The notes below the pieces were generated by a model, which saw nothing but the letters and a program-made list of their open reading frames with translations, made no database searches and was not told the DNA's origin. Below, one piece after another: positions 9,927 to 19,625 of a stretch of DNA of 64,000 bases (position 1 is its first letter; every line of letters begins with the position of its first letter). The position numbers and the translations under genes are program-made. Origin of the DNA: Blastococcus capsensis (GTDB taxonomy: Bacteria; Actinomycetota; Actinomycetes; Mycobacteriales; Geodermatophilaceae); assembly GCF_030165005.1 (NCBI RefSeq), contig NZ_JASNNW010000021.1:57006-121005 (forward strand). The letters are read 5' to 3'.

Positions 9927-10517
9927 ATGACTTCCCAGGTGAACGACGGCCGCACCATGCGCGAGCGCATGCTCGCCGGCGACCTGTACGTCGCCGACGA
10001 CCCCGAGCTGGCAGAGGCCAGTGCGCGGGCGTTGGACCTGGCCGACGCCTACAACGCGACCACCGTTCGCCAGGGCCCGCTGCGCCGGCAGCTGCTGGAG
10101 GAGCTGCTCGGCGCGATCGGGGAGGGCACCGAGATCCGGCCGCCGTTCCGGGTCGACTACGGCAGTTCCATCCGCATCGGTGCCCGGTGCTTCGCGAACT
10201 TCGGCCTCGTCGCCCTGGACGTCGCTCCGATCACCATCGGCGACGACGTCCAGATCGGACCGAACGTCCAGCTGCTCACCCCGACCCACCCGGTCGCGCC
10301 GGAGCCGCGGCGGGACAAGTGGGAGGCGGCCGAGCCGATCACGATCGGCGACAACGTCTGGCTCGGCGGTGGCGCCATCGTGCTGCCCGGCGTGACGATC
10401 GGCGCGAACACCGTCGTGGGCGCCGGCGCGGTGGTCACCCGCGACCTACCGGCGGACGTGGTGGCGGTGGGGAATCCGGCCCGCGTCGTCCGGACGCTGG
10501 ACGAGCCCGGCCGGTGA
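9927..10517 (+). CDS. maa: Maltose/galactoside O-acetyltransferase (LbH family)
   Basis: Cytoplasmic hexapeptide-repeat acetyltransferase that transfers acetyl from acetyl-CoA to sugars. The N-terminal maltose-acetyltransferase cap (RERMLAGDLYVADDPEL) is followed by the left-handed beta-helix with repeats such as ITIGDDVQIGPNV and ITIGDNVWLGGGAIVLPGVTIG. The catalytic His is in TPTHPV. The first ATG at 9927 gives 196 residues; the ATG at 9957 (MRERMLAG) is a possible alternative and closer to many family members. The stop overlaps the GTG of the downstream TetR gene (GTGA at 10514-10517). Its physiological substrate is not indicated by the context. Confidence 0.9.
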   Translation: MTSQVNDGRTMRERMLAGDLYVADDPELAEASARALDLADAYNATTVRQGPLRRQLLEELLGAIGEGTEIRPPFRVDYGSSIRIGARCFANFGLVALDVAPITIGDDVQIGPNVQLLTPTHPVAPEPRRDKWEAAEPITIGDNVWLGGGAIVLPGVTIGANTVVGAGAVVTRDLPADVVAVGNPARVVRTLDEPGR

Positions 10518-11077
10518 GCGCCGCTCCCGCCCCGGCGCGGCGGGCTCGCCGCTACGACCCCGAGCGCCGGGACCGGCTGGTGGACACCACCCTCGACGTC
10601 ATCGCCGCCCACGGCGTCGCCGCCGCCTCGCACCGCTCGATCGCGCGCGCGGCCGACGTCCCGCTCGGGTCGCTGACCTATCACTTCGGCTCGCTGACCG
10701 ACCTGCTCGCCGCGGCGTTCACCCGGCACGTCGACACCGTCGCGGCCCGCTTCGACGAGCGCATGGCCGGCGCACCCGATCGCGCCGCCGCACTCGAGGT
10801 GCTGGTCGAGCACCTCACCGGCGACCTGCTCGGTTCCCCGCGCGACCTGGTGCTGGCCGTCGAGCTGTACGTCGCCGCAGCCCGCGACCCGGCGCTGCGC
10901 GCGGTGACCCAGGACTGGATGTCCCGCAGCCGGCGCAGCCTCGAGCGCCACCTCGACCCGGTGACGGCGCGTGAGGTCGACGCGCTGGTGGAGGGGCTGG
11001 TCCTGCACAGCGCGCTGTCCACCGACCCGATGGACGCCGCCGCGATCCGTTCCGCCCTCTCCCGGCTCGCCGGCTGA
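10514..11077 (+). CDS. TetR-family transcriptional regulator
   Basis: 187-residue repressor with an N-terminal TetR helix-turn-helix (VIAAHGVAAASHRSIARAADVPLGSLTYHFGS) that ends in the typical YHFGS recognition region, and a C-terminal helical ligand domain. The GTG start overlaps the acetyltransferase stop by 4 bases and an MFS gene begins 16 bases downstream. This three-gene arrangement suggests that it regulates its own operon and the exporter; the ligand is unknown. Confidence 0.88.
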   Translation: MSAAPAPARRARRYDPERRDRLVDTTLDVIAAHGVAAASHRSIARAADVPLGSLTYHFGSLTDLLAAAFTRHVDTVAARFDERMAGAPDRAAALEVLVEHLTGDLLGSPRDLVLAVELYVAAARDPALRAVTQDWMSRSRRSLERHLDPVTAREVDALVEGLVLHSALSTDPMDAAAIRSALSRLAG

Positions 11078-11093
11078 AGAGCAGCACCGGCCC

Positions 11094-12308
11094 ATGTCCT
11101 CCGCTCTCGCTGCCCTCGACCCCGCGCGGCTGCGCCGTGCCCGGTCCTCGGTGGCCGCCTGCTTCTTCCTCAACGCCGTGTTCTACGCCGGCCTGGTGCC
11201 CCGGCTACCGACGGTCAAGGCCGATCTGGAGCTGAGCAGCACCGCGCTGGGCGCCGCACTGGCGGCCGTGCCGCTGGGGGCCCTGCTCGCTGGGCTGTCG
11301 TCGGCGGCGCTCAACCGCCGGTTCGGCTCGGGCCGGGTCGCCTCCTACGGTCTGGCGCTGCTCGGCATGACCGTGTGGACGGTCTCCGTGGCGCCGAACT
11401 GGCTGGGCCTGGCCGCCGCCTTCCTGGTGGTCGGCGCGCTGGACGCGATCATCGACGTCGCGCAGAACGCGCACGGCCTGCGCGTGCAGCGGCTCTACGG
11501 CCGCTCGATCATCAACTCGCTGCACGGGATCTGGAGCATCGGCGCGGTCACCGGTGGGCTGCTCGGCTCCGCCGCGGCCGGGCTCGGCATTCCGCTGACC
11601 GTGCACCTCGGCGCCTCGGCTGTCGTGTTCGGAGCGGTCGCCCTGGTCATCTCCCGCAGGATGCTGCCCGGCCCCGACGAGCCGGAACCGGTCGTCGAGG
11701 AGGTGCCGCAGGAGCGCCCGCGCCGTCGGGCCGCCGTCCCGGCGCTCGCGGTGCTCGGGCTGCTGGCCGGCTGCGGCGCGCTGATCGAGGACGCCGGCGC
11801 CTCGTGGAGCGCGCTCTACCTGCGCACCGAGCTCGGGGCGGGCGCGGCCACCGCCGGACTGGGCTTCGTCGCGCTGTCGGCGGCGATGACCGTGGGCCGG
11901 CTGACCGGTGACCGCGTCGTCGACCGGTTCGGCGGGCGCCGGGTCGCGCGGGCCGGGGGTGCGCTCGCCGCGGCGGGCCTCGGCCTGGCTCTGGCCCTGC
12001 CGTCGGTGCCCAGCACCCTGGCCGGGTTCGCCCTCGCCGGGCTCGGCGTCGCCACTCTCATCCCGGCCGTCTACCACGCCGCCGACCAGCTGCCCGGCCT
12101 GCCGCACGGTCAGGGACTGATGGTGATCAACTGGCTGCTCCGGATCGGCTTCCTGGTCTCCCCCCTCGTGATCGGGGTCGTGGCCGATGCCCTGAGCCTG
12201 CGGGCCGCGCTGATCGGGGTGGTGCTCGCCGGCATCGGCGCGCTGGTGCTCGGGCGAGCACTGCCGGGGCGGCCGCCCGCCGGGCTGCGTCCGGCGCCCG
12301 GCGGGTGA
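11094..12308 (+). CDS. MFS transporter
   Basis: 404-residue integral membrane protein with about 12 hydrophobic helices, beginning MSSALAALDPARLRRARSS and a first helix FFLNAVFYAGLVPRLP. The pattern resembles the YbjJ-like branch of the major facilitator superfamily (PRLPTVKADLELS, then a basic loop NRRFGSG after helix 2). It lies directly after a TetR gene, the typical setting of a drug or metabolite exporter. A central cytoplasmic loop rich in Glu/Arg (about residues 195-215) separates the two six-helix halves. Substrate cannot be inferred. Confidence 0.88.
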   Translation: MSSALAALDPARLRRARSSVAACFFLNAVFYAGLVPRLPTVKADLELSSTALGAALAAVPLGALLAGLSSAALNRRFGSGRVASYGLALLGMTVWTVSVAPNWLGLAAAFLVVGALDAIIDVAQNAHGLRVQRLYGRSIINSLHGIWSIGAVTGGLLGSAAAGLGIPLTVHLGASAVVFGAVALVISRRMLPGPDEPEPVVEEVPQERPRRRAAVPALAVLGLLAGCGALIEDAGASWSALYLRTELGAGAATAGLGFVALSAAMTVGRLTGDRVVDRFGGRRVARAGGALAAAGLGLALALPSVPSTLAGFALAGLGVATLIPAVYHAADQLPGLPHGQGLMVINWLLRIGFLVSPLVIGVVADALSLRAALIGVVLAGIGALVLGRALPGRPPAGLRPAPGG

Positions 12309-12428
12309 CCGGACGGCGCGCACCTGCGGGTGGCGGCGCGCGGCCCGGGTGACGATCCTGGCCCGGACGTCGCCGCGCACCCGACCAGACGTGCGGCACC
12401 TCCACCGCCGTCCGCCGAAGGGAAGCCG

Positions 12429-12866
12429 ATGCCCGACCGCACCGCGCAGGACGTGGCCGAACGATCCGTCCGGGAGTTCCTCGTTGCCGACACCGCGGCG
12501 CGGGCGCTGGGCATCACCGTGTCCCACGTCGCCCCCGGTGCGGTGACCGCGCACATGGCGATCGCTCCGGAGATGCTCAACGGCCACGGCAGCGCGCACG
12601 GCGCCGCGCTGTTCGCGGTCGCCGACATCGCCTTCGCGATGGCGTGCAACTCGCACGGCGCGCCGGCGGTCGGGCGCTCCTGCAACATCGAGTACCTGGC
12701 CCCCGCCTTCGCCGGCGAAGCCGTCACCGCGACCGCGACCGAGCGCGCCGTCGTCGGCAGGGGCGGCATCTACGACGTCGCCGTCACCGGGGATGCCGAC
12801 GGCCGGCTGCTCGCGGAGCTGCGCGGGCACAGCCGGCTCCTCCCGAGCGCGCCCGCGACCGCCTGA
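12429..12866 (+). CDS. paaI: PaaI-type hotdog-fold acyl-CoA thioesterase
   Basis: 145-residue single hotdog domain. The sequence follows the hydroxyphenylacetyl-CoA thioesterase PaaI: MLNGHGSAHGAALFAVADIAFAMACNSHG contains the catalytic region, with NGHG and the Asp in VADIAFA, and CNIEYLAPAFAGEAVTA is the second conserved strand. The ATG at 12429 has GAAGGGA upstream. No other phenylacetate genes are in the window, so the substrate may be another aryl- or acyl-CoA. Confidence 0.85.
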   Translation: MPDRTAQDVAERSVREFLVADTAARALGITVSHVAPGAVTAHMAIAPEMLNGHGSAHGAALFAVADIAFAMACNSHGAPAVGRSCNIEYLAPAFAGEAVTATATERAVVGRGGIYDVAVTGDADGRLLAELRGHSRLLPSAPATA

Positions 12867-12931
12867 GCGGCGGACTCCTACCCGGGCGGGCGGGCGACCA
12901 CGGCCCGGCACGAGCAGGTGATCATGTCCGG

Positions 12932-14518
12932 GTGAACCGCACCGACGCCCGATCGGACGAACGGCCGTCTCCGGTCCCCGGTGCGCTCGTTGAGCCGAGC
13001 GTGACCACGGCCAGCACCGGAGGGGGCGTCCGCCGGCCGGCCGGCTGGGCGGAGTGGGCGCCGAGCGGTCGGCTGGCGGTGCCGGTCATCGTGCTGCTGG
13101 TCATCGGGGCCAACCTCGTCGGCGTGGGCACCGTCGTCCTGCTGCTCATCGGGGTCGACGACGGCAGTGGGCGCGCCGGCCGCGCGGACGTGCTGGGGGC
13201 CGCCGCCGCCTACCTCGCGATCGCACTGCCGGTGGCCACGGTCGCCGGACTGCGCCGGCAGCGGATCACCAACCGGTGGCTGATTGCGGGCCGCCACCCC
13301 ACCCGCGACGAGGCGGCCCACGCGCTGCGGCTCCCGCTGGACACCGCGCTGATCGCCGGGCTGGTCTGGCTGCTGGGCGCGGTGCTGATGGGGGCCGTCT
13401 CCGCCGCCGCGTTCCCCGACGCACGGGTGGGCGCCCGCGTCGGCGTCGCGGTGGTGCTCGGTGGGATCGTCACCGCCGGTGTCACCTACCTGCTCGTCGC
13501 CCGCGTGGCCCGGGCGGTCACCGCCCGCGCCCTGGCCGCACACCCGCCCGCCGGCGCGCTCGCCCTCGGCGTCCGCATCCGCCTGCTGCTCAACTGGGGT
13601 CTCACCAGCGGCGTCCCGATGCTCGGCGTCGTCCTGCTGCACCTCGACCCGAGCAACCCGCGCGGGCCGGGGAGGGCCGCCGTCGTATTCCTGGCCGTCG
13701 TCGCCCTCCTGGTCGGTGCGCTGGCCACCCTGCTCATCGCCCGCGCCGTCGGCCAGCCGCTGCGCGAGCTGCGCCGTGCGGTGCAGCAGGTCGGCTCCGG
13801 CGACTACGACGTCGACGTGGTCGTGGACGACGCCGGGGAGATCGGCCTGCTGCAGGAGGGCGTCAACTCCATGGCCGCCGGCCTGGCCGAGCGGGAGCGG
13901 CTGCGCGACCTGTTCGGCCGGCACGTCGGGACGACGGTCGCCCAGCGGGCGCTGGCCACCGGCGTCGCGCTGGGCGGGGAGGAACGCACGGTCGCTGCCC
14001 TGTTCGTCGACATCGCCGGCTCCACGTCACTGGTGCGGCGCACCGGTCCGGAGCAGATGGTCGGCCTGCTCAACCGGTTCTTCGCCGTCGTGGTCGACAC
14101 GATCGAGGGCGAGGGCGGGCTGGTGAACAAGCTCCAGGGCGACGCCGCGCTATGCATCTTCGGTGCCCCCGCCGACCACCCCGATCCGGCCGGCGCCGCG
14201 CTGCGGGCCGCCCGGCGGATCTGCGACGCGGTGGCGGACGCCGGGGAGGTCGACGTCGGCGTCGGGGTGGCGTGCGGCCGGGTGTGGGCCGGCCAGGTGG
14301 GTGCGGCGAGCCGGCTGGAGTACACGGTGATCGGTGACGCGGTGAACGAGGCGGCCCGTCTCACCGAGCTCGCCAAGGAGCACCCGGGTCGCGCGGTGAC
14401 CAGCGAGCCGACGGTGCTCGCCACGGACCCGGGCGAGCGGGCGCACTGGCAGACCGGCCGGCAGGTGTCGCTGCGCGGCCGCGACGAGCCGACGACCACC
14501 TGGGTCCTCGCGAAGTAG
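12932..14518 (+). CDS. Class III adenylate/guanylate cyclase with membrane and HAMP domains
   Basis: 528-residue membrane cyclase. The N-terminus holds about six hydrophobic helices (from VPVIVLLVIGANLVGVG to the helix VVFLAVVALLVGALATLLIA), followed by a HAMP linker (RAVGQPLRELRRAVQQVGSG, about residues 270-325) and a C-terminal class III cyclase domain. FVDIAGST at about residue 358 supplies a metal-binding Asp, NKLQGDAALCIFGAP the second Asp region, and RLEYTVIGDAVNEAARL the dimer/transition-state segment. The architecture matches the mycobacterial Rv1318c/Rv3645 group. The GTG at 12932 is chosen because upstream codons overlap the thioesterase. The 206 bases after it contain an imperfect direct repeat (GTCGTGCCGAG at 14519 and about 14628) and no gene. 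Confidence 0.9.
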   Translation: MNRTDARSDERPSPVPGALVEPSVTTASTGGGVRRPAGWAEWAPSGRLAVPVIVLLVIGANLVGVGTVVLLLIGVDDGSGRAGRADVLGAAAAYLAIALPVATVAGLRRQRITNRWLIAGRHPTRDEAAHALRLPLDTALIAGLVWLLGAVLMGAVSAAAFPDARVGARVGVAVVLGGIVTAGVTYLLVARVARAVTARALAAHPPAGALALGVRIRLLLNWGLTSGVPMLGVVLLHLDPSNPRGPGRAAVVFLAVVALLVGALATLLIARAVGQPLRELRRAVQQVGSGDYDVDVVVDDAGEIGLLQEGVNSMAAGLAERERLRDLFGRHVGTTVAQRALATGVALGGEERTVAALFVDIAGSTSLVRRTGPEQMVGLLNRFFAVVVDTIEGEGGLVNKLQGDAALCIFGAPADHPDPAGAALRAARRICDAVADAGEVDVGVGVACGRVWAGQVGAASRLEYTVIGDAVNEAARLTELAKEHPGRAVTSEPTVLATDPGERAHWQTGRQVSLRGRDEPTTTWVLAK

Positions 14519-14724
14519 GTCGTGCCGAGCGGGGCCCGCAGGGTCCCCAGGCATGGCCTGGTCTCCGCGGAGCGGGTCCTGACGACGGGGGCCGGAGGCT
14601 CCCCGTGCCATCGCCTTGTCGTGCCGAGTGGGCCCCCGGAGGGGGTCCGCGCAGGCACGACGCAGCGGCTCAGCCCGTCAGGGGGACGGCACCTGGCCGC
14701 GGTGCGATCCGGAGGATCGCAATG

Positions 14725-15783
14725 TCATTGCGTCGGGGGGCGGATTGCCTTGCCCACCTCGTGCGCCTTCACCACGACGAGGACGTCCTCCGGCTGCAGC
14801 GTCCCGATCAGCGGGTCGTCGAAGCGCAGCGTGCGCCCGCCGCGGGTCACCGACAGCACGATGTCGCGCAGCTGGCGGGGACCCAGGCCCACCTCGTCGG
14901 TGGTGACGGTGCGCTGGTGCAGGTCCAGCCCCTGCCCGCCGGTGACCAGGTCCTCGACCACCGCCACCACCCGTGGGGCGTCGGTGGACAGGCCCAGCAG
15001 CCGCCCGGAGGTGGCCGACGTGGTGATGACCGTGTCGGCGCCGGACTGCCGCAGCAGGTTGGCGTTCTCCTCTTCCCGGACACTCGTGGTGATCGGCACG
15101 CTCGGGTTGAGCTGCCGCACCGTCAGGGTGATGAGCACGGAGGCGTCGTCGCGGTTGGCGGCGACGATCACCGACCGGGCCCGCTCCACGGCTGCCCGGC
15201 GCAGCACGTCCGTGCGGCCGGCGTCGCCGACGATGCCGGTGAGCCCGGCGGCGTTGGCCTCGTCGATCGCGCGGGGCTCGGGGTCGACGACGACGATCTT
15301 CTCCAGCGGCGTCCCGTTGGCCTGCAGCGAGCGGATCGCGCTGCGGCCCTTGGTTCCGTAGCCGCACACGATGACGTGCTGGCGCACGCGGGACCTCCAG
15401 CGGTTGATGCGGAACTCCTCGCGCGAGCGGGCGGTCAGCGCCTCGAGGGTCGTTCCGATGAGGACGATCAGGAACATGATGCGCAGCGGCGTGATCAGCA
15501 GGACGTTGACCAGCCGCGCCTCGGGGGTGACCGGGGTGATGTCGCCGTACCCGGTCGTGGAGAGGCTGACCGTCGCGTAGTAGGTGGCGTCGAGGACCGA
15601 GATCGGGCCGCCCTTGCTGTCCTCGTAGCCGTCCCGGTCCAGGTAGACCACGAGGACCACGATGGCCAGGACGACCGCGGCGATGAGCACCCGGCGCCAC
15701 ACCTGGCGGACCGGTGACTGCTCGACGTGGGCGATCCGCACGCCGGTGTGCTCGGTCTCCAGACCGTTCCGCTCCTCGTCCAC
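14725..15783 (-). CDS. Ion-channel/RCK potassium channel protein (TrkA-N)
   Basis: 352-residue 2TM potassium channel. One membrane helix (VLIAAVVLAIVVLVVYL) is followed by a pore loop with the filter STTGYGD (TTGYGD at residues 76-81) and a second helix (RIMFLIVLIGTTLEAL). From about residue 136 there is a cytoplasmic RCK/TrkA-N Rossmann domain (VIVCGYGTKG, VVVDPEP) and a C-terminal TrkA-C-like segment. It gates K+ flux in response to a bound ligand. It is downstream of the acyl-CoA synthetase on the same strand, separated by a hairpin, so it likely has its own promoter. Confidence 0.92.
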   Translation of the reverse strand: MDEERNGLETEHTGVRIAHVEQSPVRQVWRRVLIAAVVLAIVVLVVYLDRDGYEDSKGGPISVLDATYYATVSLSTTGYGDITPVTPEARLVNVLLITPLRIMFLIVLIGTTLEALTARSREEFRINRWRSRVRQHVIVCGYGTKGRSAIRSLQANGTPLEKIVVVDPEPRAIDEANAAGLTGIVGDAGRTDVLRRAAVERARSVIVAANRDDASVLITLTVRQLNPSVPITTSVREEENANLLRQSGADTVITTSATSGRLLGLSTDAPRVVAVVEDLVTGGQGLDLHQRTVTTDEVGLGPRQLRDIVLSVTRGGRTLRFDDPLIGTLQPEDVLVVVKAHEVGKAIRPPTQ

Positions 15784-15818
15784 CCCGCGGACGATAGTGA
15801 GCGGCGGGCAGGGTTGCG

Positions 15819-15849
15819 CGCCGCCGCACCCGAACGGGGTGCGGCGGCG
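15819..15849 (-). terminator. Hairpin between acyl-CoA synthetase and K+ channel
   Basis: Perfect 13-bp GC-rich stem (15819-15831 with 15837-15849) and a 5-base loop, 10 bases beyond the synthetase stop on the minus strand. It likely ends the synthetase transcript. Confidence 0.6.
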
Positions 15850-15858
15850 GGCGGTCGA

Positions 15859-17601
<1,743 letters not shown>

Positions 17602-17683
17602 GCGTTTCCTCTCGTCGGTGACCTCGAGCCATAGGGTGGCCCAGCTCACAGCCCCTGTCGAGGGTTCTGTGAGGATGGGTGAC

Positions 17684-18535
17684 ATGAGCAACCAGCGCAC
17701 CGCCCTCGTCCTGGGCGGCGGGGGCATCACCGGCATCGCGTGGGAGATCGGCGTGCTCGCCGGGCTGGCGGAGGCCGGGGTCGACCTGGGCGCGGCCGAC
17801 CTCGTCGTCGGCACGTCGGCCGGGTCCGTCGTCGGTGCGCAGCTCACCTGCGGGGCCCCGCTGGAGGAGATGTACGCCCGCCAACTGGAGCCGCCGACAC
17901 GGGAGAAGGTCGCGCGGATGACCCGCAGCAACCTGGCGCGGTACGCCTGGGCGATGCTGGTCAGCCGGGGCCGGGACGTGGAGTTCCGCCGGCGGGTGGG
18001 GGCGCTCGCGCTGGCTGCGGAGCAGGCCGGGCTCACCCCGACCGAGCAGGAGCGGCTCGAGGTCATCGGCTCGCGGCTGATCGCCCGCGAATGGCCCGAC
18101 CGCGATCTCATCATCACCGCGGTGGACGCCGCCACCGGTGAGTTCCACCCCTTCGACCGGAAGTCCGGCGTCCCCCTGCTGCAGGCGGTGGCCGCCAGCT
18201 GCGCGGTGCCCGGCGTCTACCCGCCGGTCAGCATCGACGACCGCCGGTACGTCGACGGCGGCATGCGCTCGGCGGCCAACGCCGATCTCGCGCAGGGGTA
18301 CGACCGGCTCGTCGTCCTCGCCCCCATCCCGCGCGGCGTGGGGCCGATGGCCAGCGTCGACGCCCAGGTCACCGGCATGCTGGCGCGGGTGGCCGTCGTC
18401 GCCCCGGACGAGGGCAGCCGGACGGCGATCGGCCGCAACGTCCTCGACCCCGCCGCCCGGGAACCCGCCGCGCGGGCCGGTCGCGCCCAGGCGGCGACGG
18501 TCGCGGAGCGGGTCGCCGAGGTCTGGAACGACTGA
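17684..18535 (+). CDS. Patatin-like phospholipase
   Basis: 283-residue serine lipase of the patatin family. The oxyanion loop GGGGITG is at residues 11-17, the nucleophile elbow GTSAG at 43-47 (Ser45), and the catalytic Asp of the dyad is in YVDGGMR (Asp191). No signal peptide is present, so it acts in the cytoplasm or at the inner membrane. The ATG at 17684 has GAGG 9 bases upstream; the ATG at 17675 is an alternative. It is divergent from the acyl-CoA synthetase, with an 82-base spacer, and could supply free fatty acids to that enzyme (inference). Confidence 0.9.
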   Translation: MSNQRTALVLGGGGITGIAWEIGVLAGLAEAGVDLGAADLVVGTSAGSVVGAQLTCGAPLEEMYARQLEPPTREKVARMTRSNLARYAWAMLVSRGRDVEFRRRVGALALAAEQAGLTPTEQERLEVIGSRLIAREWPDRDLIITAVDAATGEFHPFDRKSGVPLLQAVAASCAVPGVYPPVSIDDRRYVDGGMRSAANADLAQGYDRLVVLAPIPRGVGPMASVDAQVTGMLARVAVVAPDEGSRTAIGRNVLDPAAREPAARAGRAQAATVAERVAEVWND

Positions 18536-18549
18536 CCTGCCTTTGCGGT

Positions 18550-18615
18550 GATCATGAAGTGCGGGGAGCGACACGCCGGTCCCGCGCGGCGTGTCGCTCC
18601 CGAGACTTCATGATC
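18550..18615. repeat. Long intergenic palindrome with TGATCAT outer arm
   Basis: Arms 18550-18578 and 18587-18615 pair over 29 positions with a 3-base internal mismatch and an 8-base loop. The outer part reads GATCATGAAGT. It lies 14 bases after the patatin stop and inside the tail of the synthetase remnant on the other strand. No T-run follows. Confidence 0.8.
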
Positions 18616-18806
18616 GCGGAGTGGTCCGGCGTCAGACGACAGGTTCGGCGCGCCAGCCGGGAGACCCGCTCGTCGAGCTGGGCGTAGCTGCGCCCCGCCC
18701 CCTCGAAGCGGAGCGCGGCAGCATCCGGCCGAGTGCGGCTCCACCGGGCGAGCTGGTCGCTCATCGTCATGCCCCGGCCGCGCAGGACGGGGATCGCGGT
18801 GCTCAT
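18552..18806 (-). pseudogene. Truncated acyl-CoA synthetase (N-terminal remnant)
   Basis: The first about 53 codons match the start of a FadD-type acyl-CoA synthetase (MTMSDQLARWSRTRPDAAAL, then GRSYAQLDERVSRLAR). After about 18647 the similarity stops and the frame runs into the intergenic palindrome, ending at codon 84. The rest of the roughly 500-codon gene, including the ATP-binding motif, is absent. It lies 58 bases downstream of a TetR gene on the same strand, so the intact ancestor probably formed an operon with it. It is best regarded as a deletion remnant. Confidence 0.6.
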
Positions 18807-18864
18807 GGGCGCTCCTCGGGCGGCGTTGTGACCTGCGTCATGCTGGCGGCCGTGGACATGGCGG

Positions 18865-19518
18865 TCAACCCTGACTGTCGAGGGCGAGCATCCGGGCGGC
18901 GACCCGCTTCCAGCGCGAGAGGTGCGGGTCGGTGGCGGCCGGGCGGTCCTCGAAGGCGTAGACCAGTGCCACGCCGCGCATGCTGGTGAACAGCAGCTCG
19001 GTCAGGTCGGCGTAGCCGGGCGCGCCCGCGATGTCCGGCCCCCAGATCTCGTCGGCCACCGCCGCGATGGCCGCGCGCAGCCGGCGTTCCTCCCCGCGCA
19101 GCGCCGTTCGCAGGTCGGGGTCGGTCCGGGCCGCCGTCCACAGCTCCATCGCCGCCCAGAAGGGCGGCTCCTGGAACGTCGTCCACATCAGGTCGATCGC
19201 GCGGTCGACGCGCTCCCGCCCGGTCGGCTCGTCGTGCATGAGGGCCGCCGCCCGGCTGCGGACCTCCGCGAGCTGCGTCGTCGACAGGTGCTCGGCGGCA
19301 GCCGCCAGGAGTTCGGCGCGGGACGGGAAGTGGTGCAGGAGCCGGCCGCGGGACACCCCGGCCCGGGCCTGGACGGCGAGCGTGGAGGCGCCCGCGTACC
19401 CGTCCTCCACCAGGCAGGCGACCGCCGCGTCCAGGATGAGCAGCCGGCTGTCGGCGGTCTTCTCCGACCGGGATCGGGCGCGCGCGACGCCGTCGGGCGA
19501 GGCAGGCTCGACGACCAT
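18865..19518 (-). CDS. TetR-family transcriptional regulator
   Basis: 217-residue repressor. The helix-turn-helix is at about residues 28-75 (ILDAAVACLVEDGYAGASTL, then ARAGVSRGRLLHHFPSR), with the TetR-typical HHFPSR end. The C-terminal domain is helical and contains ELWTAARTDPDLR, a pattern common in fatty-acid regulators. It is divergent from the acyl-CoA dehydrogenase pair across a 107-base spacer that holds a dyad at 19575-19588, so it likely controls that operon and itself. Confidence 0.88.
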   Translation of the reverse strand: MVVEPASPDGVARARSRSEKTADSRLLILDAAVACLVEDGYAGASTLAVQARAGVSRGRLLHHFPSRAELLAAAAEHLSTTQLAEVRSRAAALMHDEPTGRERVDRAIDLMWTTFQEPPFWAAMELWTAARTDPDLRTALRGEERRLRAAIAAVADEIWGPDIAGAPGYADLTELLFTSMRGVALVYAFEDRPAATDPHLSRWKRVAARMLALDSQG

Positions 19519-19574
19519 CCGCCGGAGCGTAGGGCGGCTGCGGCCCCGGCGACAGTCATCGTTGACCGTTTCGG

Positions 19575-19588
19575 GTGACCGGTGTCAC
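19575..19588. promoter_or_regulatory. Candidate TetR operator
   Basis: Dyad GTGAC-CGGT-GTCAC in the spacer between the divergent TetR gene and the acyl-CoA dehydrogenase operon, 38 bases before the dehydrogenase start. Position and symmetry fit a repressor site; binding is inferred. Confidence 0.4.
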
Positions 19589-19625
19589 GCTGCGCCGGTC
19601 CGCTCATCGACGAGAGGTGCCGCCC

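Noticed and set aside
12644..12931. Longer N-terminus for the adenylate cyclase
   Set aside because: The extra codons overlap the thioesterase gene and are Arg-rich noise; the GTG at 12932 begins the plausible protein.
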